A DNA stretch of 64,000 nucleotides. Source: Bacteroidota bacterium (GTDB taxonomy: Bacteria > Bacteroidota > Ignavibacteria > Palsa-1295). Location of the stretch: the NCBI GenBank assembly GCA_018266755.1, contig JAFDZW010000005.1:1251880-1315879 (forward strand), written 5' to 3'. The notes beneath the pieces were generated by a model, which was given only the letters and a program-made list of their open reading frames with translations, was not told where the DNA came from and did no database searches. Every line of letters begins with the position of its first letter. Within the stretch, counting starts at the first letter, position 1. Below, one piece after another: positions 58,715 through 64,000 of this stretch. A program made the position numbers and the translations under genes.

Positions 58715-60279
58715 TGCTCGGCGGATTCCGAATCGAAGAACGCAGGGCGATCCGGATCCTGATTGTGATTGCCGTCATCTCTCGTCTCGCACTCGCATTC
58801 CGACCCGAGTGGCGTATCTTCACGAGACCCTATAGCGAGGACTCCTTCTATATCTTTTCGGTCAGCGAACACCTCGCTCACGGCGACGGCATCACCGTTG
58901 ACGGCGTACATCCGACCAACGGCATCCAGCCGCTCATCGCATTTCTCTATGTTCCGTTCTTTTGGATCGCCGGTGCGAACAAGCTACTGGCGCTGAGGCT
59001 CTGCTTCATTGTTGTCGCGCTCTGCGACGGCTTCTCGGTGCTTGTTCTGGCAAAATTATTGCGACGCCTCGTTCGCGGCTCGCCGGACGAGGATCGTATC
59101 GTCTGGCTTCGCCCGCATATTGCAGCGCCCGCATTATGGGCTTTGCTCTATCCGATTCTCGTGCATACGGCTGTCGGTCTTGAGACGGGCGTGTATTCAA
59201 GCTTGCTGATCGCAAGCACCTACTGCTATGCCACACTGCGCAAAGAAGGGGCGACACCGTCTCTCATGCAATGGATCGGCTTCGGAACACTACTTGGCCT
59301 GACGGTGCTTGCGCGCATCGATGCGGTGTTCATCGTGATCGCCTTCTGTCTTGTAGAACTCATCCACTATGGCGTCGCCGGGATCAAGAGTGCCGCAGTG
59401 TTTGGCGCAACGGCGTTCGTCGTATCACTGCCGTGGTGGGCGTATAACTATTTCGTCTTCGGACACCTGATGCCGCAGAGCGGAATGTCGGAATCGATCG
59501 CCGGCCTGTTTGCAGAGAACCTGCGTCGGGGCGCGATCGTCATCGGTGACATCTTGACGGTGTTTCTGTTCCTTCCGAACTACAAACTCCCCGCATGGTT
59601 TCATTTTGTATGGATGTTCGCCCTGCTTGCCCTCGTCGTGCTTCTTGCCCGCAAGTTCGGCGCCGTCTCCTTTCTTCGTCGAACCTACGATCTGCGTCCG
59701 CTCGCGCCGCTTGCGATCCTGAGCGCGGTGCTGATCGTGTACTACGTCTTTTTCTTTTCGGCTCCGCATTTCCTGCCGCGCTACTTCCAGCCGTTTCGCA
59801 TCTTATGGCTCATACTGTTTGCTGCGTCGGTGCCACTGCTCGTCCAGTTCGTTCGTCGCTCACTCTCGGTTCGACGAACACTGACGCGAACGTTGCTCTG
59901 GGTTGCCGGGCTTGGCGCCGCGGGGTTCGGAGCGTCGCTGTACGGGTATTCTTTTTTCGTACCACATCCAAGCGAATTCTACCTGGCCGGTCAGTGGGCG
60001 AAGGCCCATCCGAACGCGCTGATCGGCATGGAGCAATCCGGCACGGCCGGCTTCATCGCGCCGAACGTGGTGAACCTCGACGGCAAGGTGGATTTCGGCG
60101 CACTGAAGGCGAAGATGCGCGGCGACATCGGATCGTACGTGATCGAACGGAAACTCGAGTATGTTGGAGACTGGCGAGAGATCATCGACCCGATCGTTGC
60201 CTCGGCAAATCGGGACGGTGCGTTGTTCATCCCGTCGGATACGCTCGGCAAAATCTACTACTATAAGCGGCAACAATAG
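58714..60279 (+). CDS. GT-C-like polytopic membrane protein
   Basis: A 521-residue integral membrane protein with about ten to twelve hydrophobic helices (for example FCLVELIHYGVAGIKSAAVF and LRPLAPLAILSAVLIVYYVF). The first periplasmic loop carries an acidic pair in RPYSEDSFYIFSVSEHLAHG, followed by GVHPTNGIQPLIAFLY, a layout seen in GT-C glycosyltransferases that use lipid-linked sugars. The C-terminal part has a soluble domain. Substrate unknown. The ATG overlaps the sigma stop (ATGA), suggesting coupling; four bases separate it from the next gene. Confidence 0.75.
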   Translation: MLGGFRIEERRAIRILIVIAVISRLALAFRPEWRIFTRPYSEDSFYIFSVSEHLAHGDGITVDGVHPTNGIQPLIAFLYVPFFWIAGANKLLALRLCFIVVALCDGFSVLVLAKLLRRLVRGSPDEDRIVWLRPHIAAPALWALLYPILVHTAVGLETGVYSSLLIASTYCYATLRKEGATPSLMQWIGFGTLLGLTVLARIDAVFIVIAFCLVELIHYGVAGIKSAAVFGATAFVVSLPWWAYNYFVFGHLMPQSGMSESIAGLFAENLRRGAIVIGDILTVFLFLPNYKLPAWFHFVWMFALLALVVLLARKFGAVSFLRRTYDLRPLAPLAILSAVLIVYYVFFFSAPHFLPRYFQPFRILWLILFAASVPLLVQFVRRSLSVRRTLTRTLLWVAGLGAAGFGASLYGYSFFVPHPSEFYLAGQWAKAHPNALIGMEQSGTAGFIAPNVVNLDGKVDFGALKAKMRGDIGSYVIERKLEYVGDWREIIDPIVASANRDGALFIPSDTLGKIYYYKRQQ

Positions 60280-60283
60280 GTAT

Positions 60284-61024
60284 ATGGCACTGAAGAAAAC
60301 ACCGAAGAACATTACGCTCGAACTCCCGCCGCCGCCCGAACCGTTCGACGGCTTTACGAGCAAGACGTTTTCCTTCCTGCACGGCCTGAAGAAAAACAAC
60401 AACAAGGACTGGTTCGAAGCGCATCGCGCCGACTACGAACAGGAGCTTCGCGAACCGTGCAAACAGTTCGTAACAGTGATGGCGGCGCATCTGGCCGAAA
60501 CGGATTTCCCGCTCATTGCCGATCAGCGCCGCTCGCTCTTTCGCATCAACCGCGACATTCGCTTTTCGAAGGATAAGTCGCCGTACAAAACCCATATCGG
60601 CATCGTCTTTCCGCTTGCGGGTCTCGGCGAAGAAGAATGGGCCGGAATGTATATGAGCTTCGAGCCGAAAGGCCGCAATGAAATCACTTCATACGTCGGC
60701 GGCGGTGCGTACCAACCCTCGGCTCCATTCCTGAAAGCGATTCGCGGACGCATCGCAACGGACTATGCGCGGTTTTCGTCGATCAACAATTCGAAGGCGT
60801 TCAGAAAGGAATTTCCGGAAGGCATTACCGGCGAATCACTCATCCGCATGCCGAAGGGGTACGACGAAGATCACCCTGCAGCGAAGTATCTCAAGCTCAA
60901 AGAATTTCTCTATGGATCGGACCTCACGATTGACGACCTCAAGAGCCCGAAGCTGCCGCAGATCGTGATCAAAAAAATCGCTGCCGCAATGCCGATGCTG
61001 ACGTTTCTTGCGGGGAAGGACTGA
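60284..61024 (+). CDS. DUF2461 family protein
   Basis: A 246-residue protein of the DUF2461 (TIGR02453) family. Diagnostic blocks: FLHGLKKNNNKDWFEAHRAD, FRINRDIRFSKDKSPYKTHI, WAGMYMSFEPKG, and the C-terminal YDEDHPAAKYLKLKEFLYGS. The function is unknown; the fold suggests a cytoplasmic enzyme or nucleic-acid-associated protein. ATG 60284 lies four bases after the GT-C gene. The frame upstream is antisense-like and discarded. Confidence 0.93.
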   Translation: MALKKTPKNITLELPPPPEPFDGFTSKTFSFLHGLKKNNNKDWFEAHRADYEQELREPCKQFVTVMAAHLAETDFPLIADQRRSLFRINRDIRFSKDKSPYKTHIGIVFPLAGLGEEEWAGMYMSFEPKGRNEITSYVGGGAYQPSAPFLKAIRGRIATDYARFSSINNSKAFRKEFPEGITGESLIRMPKGYDEDHPAAKYLKLKEFLYGSDLTIDDLKSPKLPQIVIKKIAAAMPMLTFLAGKD

Positions 61025-61127
61025 CCCTTTCTGTCCTTGAGACGACTGACTGTAACCCAATATTTCAGCCATCCCGGATTCCTCCCGTTCGGTCGGAATG
61101 ACGTTGTGTTGGATGTACGAGAGAGCT

Positions 61128-61550
61128 CTACCCTCTGCGGAAGACCACGTTTACGGTCGTGCCGTTGTCCGAAAAATCGAAGCGGACGTCGTCGGCAAGT
61201 GTCTTGATCAGGTAGACGCCGCGACCATTCGGGATAAAGAGGTTTTGCCCTTGTGTCGGATCGGGTAACGCCGATGGGTCGAAGCCCGAACCGTTATCGG
61301 TTACTTTCAAGCTGACCGATTCCGTCGTCACCATCACTTCGATATCGACCGACGCCTGCGGCCGTTCGCTCGATCCGTGACGGATCGCATTGGTTACCGC
61401 TTCGCTCAGTGCAAGCATGATATCGAAGCGACGCGCCTCCGCGATACCGACCAACGACAGATGCTCTTCGGCCCAGCCATAGACGCGCTGAAGCTCCTCC
61501 AGCGTCGCCGGGATCCGAAGATGGTCCTGATACAGTATCTGCGATGTCAT
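61128..61550 (-). CDS. HATPase-type anti-sigma regulatory factor (RsbW-like)
   Basis: A 140-residue GHKL/HATPase_c domain of the RsbW/SpoIIAB serine-kinase type. N box LSEAVTNAIRHG, G1 box DNGSGFDP, G2 box GRGVYLIKTLADDVRF. Such proteins bind a sigma factor or phosphorylate an STAS anti-anti-sigma factor; neither an STAS protein nor a PP2C phosphatase lies next to it. ATG 61550 overlaps the stop of the preceding 123-residue gene by four bases, so it is preferred over the start at 61577. Confidence 0.92.
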   Translation of the reverse strand: MTSQILYQDHLRIPATLEELQRVYGWAEEHLSLVGIAEARRFDIMLALSEAVTNAIRHGSSERPQASVDIEVMVTTESVSLKVTDNGSGFDPSALPDPTQGQNLFIPNGRGVYLIKTLADDVRFDFSDNGTTVNVVFRRG

Positions 61551-61918
61551 ACGTTCGCGGATCGCTCCAGCATCCAATGCTTGAGGGTGGCAAGGTCTTC
61601 GACCAATCCGCCGAATGTCGGCTGCGCAGCCGTCAGGCCGAGATCGATCGCAAATTGCCCTTCTGCTCGTTCCAGAAGCGTCCTGATTGTTTGTACGGAA
61701 TCTGCAAGCGACTGTTGCATGCGCTCAAATCCTTGTACTGCAGAACCTTCGCGTTTGAGGATCGCCATCAGTCTCGATGCAAACGCGGCATGAAAGGTAA
61801 GGTCGTAGAGCATCGTCGGCTCTGTATCGCCCAGCGCAGCGAGCAGCCGCCGCAATTCCTCGGGCCGGCGCAGCCGAGGAGCCTCGGCAAAAAACTCAGT
61901 GACCTCGGTCGCATTCAT
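61547..61918 (-). CDS. Helical protein of unknown function coupled to the HATPase gene
   Basis: A 123-residue, mostly helical protein (EELRRLLAALGDTEPTMLYD, AAFASRLMAILKREGSAVQG, LLERAEGQFAIDLGLT). No family recognised. It is translationally coupled to the RsbW-like gene through an ATGA overlap, so it may be a partner, substrate or adaptor of that regulator. Start ATG 61918. Confidence 0.7.
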   Translation of the reverse strand: MNATEVTEFFAEAPRLRRPEELRRLLAALGDTEPTMLYDLTFHAAFASRLMAILKREGSAVQGFERMQQSLADSVQTIRTLLERAEGQFAIDLGLTAAQPTFGGLVEDLATLKHWMLERSANV

Positions 61919-62076
61919 TTCGTATTCTTTCGGTAACGACGACCTAACGTGCGAACGCTATTTTTGCATCCGGAACACGCATCGGTCTTCATTCGACACA
62001 CGCAACTCTCACCGTCACAGCGATCCGGTCCCGACTCCGGATCCCAGCGATGACAAGAAGGACAACGATCGAGATG

Positions 62077-62113
62077 ACATCCCGGACCGGCACTTGGCGT
62101 CGGTCCGGGATGT
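62077..62113. other. Perfect 13-bp inverted repeat without T-tract
   Basis: ACATCCCGGACCG / CGGTCCGGGATGT with an 11-base loop, in the 238-base gap between the 123-residue gene and the HRDC gene. On the minus strand it follows the HRDC stop but lacks the T-run of a normal terminator. It may be a transcription-end structure or a protein-binding palindrome. Confidence 0.6.
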
Positions 62114-62156
62114 ACTCGAGCAATGTATCGACGTTCGCGTTGTCCGTGTCCGATTC

Positions 62157-62657
62157 TTAGGCAGCGGTGCTTGAACCGGCCGCAGAGATCAGGCCCAGCA
62201 ATTGATTCGAATACTTATCGAAGAGCTCCGGCGTCATGTCGGTCACCAGCGACTTCAACGTGTCGATCGTTGCCGGCGGCGTCTTGACCATATCTTCGAG
62301 CTGCTTATTGTTGAAGAGCACGTACGGTTTGATCTTTTCGTCGCGCGCGATCTGATTGCGCCACTTGCGGATATTCTCGTACATCCCCATGAGCTCTTGC
62401 GGTACATCCGGCGGCGTATCGACCTTGACCGGCGTGGGTTTCGGTTCGGGCGCGCTGCGGCGCATCCCGGCCTGCATCGGCCGCTCGGGGCGGCGATGAT
62501 CTTCTTCGTATGCTATGAGCAGGTTCCAATATCCGAGTGCAGGGTCGCCGGTATACGATGCTTCCCAGTGGTGGACTCGTTTGTTGACCAGAAATGAATT
62601 GACTTCCGTTTCGCTCGATGCATCGGTGATGCGGAAGGTCTTGATCTGAAGTGCCAT
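62157..62657 (-). CDS. HRDC-domain protein
   Basis: A 166-residue protein. Residues 90-160 match the HRDC domain found at the C-terminus of RecQ helicases and RNase D (MYENIRKWRNQIARDEKIKP, VLFNNKQLEDMVKTPPATID, LFDKYSNQLLGLI), a nucleic-acid-binding module. The N-terminal 70 residues (FRITDASSETEVNSFLVNKR, WEASYTGDPALGYWNLLIAY) are shared with other free-standing HRDC proteins but have no assigned role. There is no helicase domain. ATG 62657 (MALQIKTF) is preferred; the longer frame reads through non-coding DNA. Confidence 0.88.
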   Translation of the reverse strand: MALQIKTFRITDASSETEVNSFLVNKRVHHWEASYTGDPALGYWNLLIAYEEDHRRPERPMQAGMRRSAPEPKPTPVKVDTPPDVPQELMGMYENIRKWRNQIARDEKIKPYVLFNNKQLEDMVKTPPATIDTLKSLVTDMTPELFDKYSNQLLGLISAAGSSTAA

Positions 62658-62828
62658 ACGTCCCTCGAATTGAGTGTTGATTGAATTGGTCTCGGGTATG
62701 CGAGAATGTTCGCATCTCCTGTTCTCACAAGCGCCTGCATTAGTGCACCTGTGCCAGATTGGAACACCACCCATGCCATGCATGAATCCCCGAATATCGT
62801 GCCACCCGAAGCCCCACCAAACCCACCC

Positions 62829-62890
62829 GTCATTCTGAACACATTCGCTCTGCTCAGTGTAAACTCCGCGAAGAATCCCTTTCGCGAAGC
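62829..62890. repeat. Repeat family A, degenerate copy
   Basis: GTCATTCTGAACACATTCGC ... GCGAAGAATCCCTTTCGCGA: the arms of family A are recognisable but altered and interrupted. It lies in the 366-base gap between the HRDC gene and the tRNA, which otherwise holds only repeat C2 and a terminator. Confidence 0.55.
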
Positions 62891-62907
62891 CGCAGTCTCT
62901 CCAATCC

Positions 62908-62934
62908 AGTAGGACGGACTCTCAGTCCGTCCCC
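62908..62934. repeat. Palindromic repeat family C, copy 2
   Basis: AGTAGGACGGACTCTCAGTC followed by CGTCCCC; stem GGACGGACT / AGTCCGTCC. It matches 17104-17130 with two differences in the arms and loop. Confidence 0.65.
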
Positions 62935-62982
62935 TTTCGCACGCCACCAGACTCCCGTATCGCCCCGACCTTCCAAAACGCA

Positions 62983-63008
62983 CAAAGCCCGCCATGTGGC
63001 GGGCTTTG
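62983..63008 (-). terminator. Terminator downstream of tRNA-Val
   Basis: An 11-bp stem CAAAGCCCGCC / GGCGGGCTTTG with an ACAT/ATGT loop, 15 bases beyond the tRNA 3' end on the minus strand, followed by TGCGTTTTGG. Confidence 0.8.
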
Positions 63009-63023
63009 ATCAACGATGTAGTG

Positions 63024-63098
63024 TGGGCATTACAGGGTTCGAACCTGTGACCTCTCGCGTGTGAAGCGAACGCTCTAGACCAGCTGAGCTAAATGCCC
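63024..63098 (-). tRNA. tRNA-Val (anticodon CAC)
   Basis: Read on the minus strand: acceptor stem GGGCATT / AATGCCC with discriminator A, D-arm AGCTCAGCTGGTCTAGAGC, anticodon stem TTCGC / GCGAG with loop TTCACAC (anticodon CAC, reading GUG), and T-arm ACAGGTTCGAACCCTGT. All stems pair well. The CCA end is not encoded. It is preceded by the DUF4412 gene 51 bases upstream and followed by a hairpin terminator. Confidence 0.95.
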
Positions 63099-63149
63099 GA
63101 AAAACGCACCGGGTAAACGGCCTCGGTCGCTACCCGGTTCCGAACGCTC

Positions 63150-63860
63150 TTAGTGGCCCATTCCTGGGCGGCCCGACATATCCGGCATTGGCTGGATGGT
63201 GACATCCGCCGGCACGGTGACGTCTTTATCGTCGACCGACTTCTTTTCGTACTTCACGAACTCGACCGTCGCCATGACCTGGCCGTCTTTCGTCATATTC
63301 ACCTGCACGGGGGCGTATCCTTTGTCGGTCAGTTCCTTGAATGCGCCTTCAGCTCCTGCGCCTTGGTTAGAACGCATACCGCCGAGGTTGCGGCCCATCG
63401 ACTTCGAGATCGACGACATGATATCCTTCGGGAAGTCCTTCGTCATCCACATGTCCATCTGGCCGTCTTTGATGTTCATTATAAACTCGTCGCAGGCATA
63501 GCCGTTGATCGTTTTGGATTTCCCGGTTGAGCTCGGGTGTACTACCTCTTTCGGTTCAGCCGATGCAGCAGCTTCCTTGGCCTTGTTGAGATCAACCTCA
63601 TAGCCCATCTTGCCGCCCATAACCATCACGGTCTTCATCTTCTGGAGATCGGTGTAGGTATGCATCTCGCCGCCCATCGGGGTCTGCATCGACGTGGCCG
63701 ATTTATCGCCCTTCATATAGATTGTCATCGGAATCGGATTCCCGCCGAGCTGCGGGATCGTCATCTGCATCGTCATCGTGCCCTCGAAGCTTTGTGCGAA
63801 CGCACCGACTGCCATCGCGCAGAGCGCAACGACCACCAACAAGAAACGTTTCATACCCAT
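63150..63860 (-). CDS. Met-rich exported DUF4412 protein
   Basis: A 236-residue exported protein: signal peptide (MGMKRFLLVVVALCAMAVGA, cleavage after FAQ or AFA) and a DUF4412-type domain (FEGTMTMQMTIPQLGGNPIP, MTIYMKGDKSATSMQTPMGG, INGYACDEFIMNIKDGQMDM). Methionine is very abundant (over 25 residues), and the C-terminus PMPDMSGRPGMGH is Met/Pro/Gly-rich, which may reflect metal binding or resistance to oxidation; neither is shown. It has a DUF4412/LolA-like beta-barrel half fold. A tRNA-Val gene follows in the same direction. Confidence 0.82.
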   Translation of the reverse strand: MGMKRFLLVVVALCAMAVGAFAQSFEGTMTMQMTIPQLGGNPIPMTIYMKGDKSATSMQTPMGGEMHTYTDLQKMKTVMVMGGKMGYEVDLNKAKEAAASAEPKEVVHPSSTGKSKTINGYACDEFIMNIKDGQMDMWMTKDFPKDIMSSISKSMGRNLGGMRSNQGAGAEGAFKELTDKGYAPVQVNMTKDGQVMATVEFVKYEKKSVDDKDVTVPADVTIQPMPDMSGRPGMGH

Positions 63861-63936
63861 TATCGTAGGTCAAGTGTTAATGAACTTGACTAACCCGAAG
63901 CGTCACAAAGGGGTTTCAGGCACGAAGACCCCACCC

Positions 63937-63985
63937 GTCATTCTGAGCGAAGCGAAGAATCCCTCCAGCGGAGCCACAGCATGTC
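63937..63985. repeat. Repeat family A, copy near the window end
   Basis: GTCATTCTGAGCGAAGCGAA then GAATCCCTCC, identical to the left arm at 16205. The right arm, if present, would lie beyond the window. Confidence 0.65.
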
Positions 63986-64000
63986 CAAGACCGGTGGCAC

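Noticed and set aside
61899..62174. 91-codon plus-strand ORF in the gap before the HRDC gene
   Set aside because: It covers the 13-bp palindrome, has low-complexity composition and overlaps the ends of opposing genes.

Overview
The window looks like chromosomal DNA from a member of the Bacteroidota/Chlorobi (FCB) assemblage, probably an Ignavibacteria- or Kapabacteria-like lineage. This is inferred from ten proteins with type IX secretion (T9SS) C-terminal sorting domains, TAnnTTTG-type -7 promoter elements, weak or absent Shine-Dalgarno sequences at most genes, a carB gene present only as its C-terminal half, and a fused E1 alpha/beta 2-oxoacid dehydrogenase. GC is roughly 50-58 percent, with lower-GC patches at about 2.4-3.06 kb (inside ileS) and 19.2-21.6 kb.

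Layout. 0-4 kb: outer-membrane barrel protein and ileS. 4-13 kb: a secretory and stress island with two DinB-fold proteins, msrA, a His-rich T9SS cargo and three tandem paralogous T9SS-exported arylsulfotransferase-like proteins. 13-19 kb: envelope lipoprotein, VanX-like dipeptidase, radical SAM protein, a small T9SS cargo, a serine-acetyltransferase N-domain protein that lacks the catalytic domain, a hotdog thioesterase and a DUF3109 protein. 19-25 kb: two BNR-propeller T9SS proteins, a Cys-rich secreted protein behind an 8-bp tandem repeat that may switch it on and off, a Xer recombinase and a hibernation factor. 25-35 kb: YfbK-like VWA protein, DUF2892 protein, EF-G paralogue, gpsA, M16 protease. 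34-41 kb: parallel beta-helix cargo, ECF sigma/anti-sigma pair, YjbR, UshA-like nucleotidase, CoxE-like VWA protein. 41-44.5 kb: carB C-half, then a fluoride riboswitch driving crcB-ppa-uspA. 44.5-51 kb: degenerate RecA-like protein, a DUF559 nuclease bracketed by inverted hairpin repeats, fused pyruvate/branched-chain dehydrogenase E1, bifunctional nuclease, orphan HicB and etfBA. 51-57.8 kb: tmk, a Tat-exported multicopper oxidase with a T9SS tail, rpe, LacD-type aldolase and another T9SS cargo. 57.8-64 kb: sigma factor, GT-C membrane protein, DUF2461, a HATPase anti-sigma pair, HRDC protein, tRNA-Val and a DUF4412 protein.

Most genes are housekeeping or secreted proteins in short operons separated by clear hairpin terminators. 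At least five families of short palindromic repeats fill the intergenic spaces, mostly from 45 kb onward. The strongest points for follow-up are the fluoride-responsive operon, the DUF559 element, the possible phase-variable secreted protein near 21.2 kb, the catalytically incomplete serine acetyltransferase with its structured leader, and the arylsulfotransferase island.
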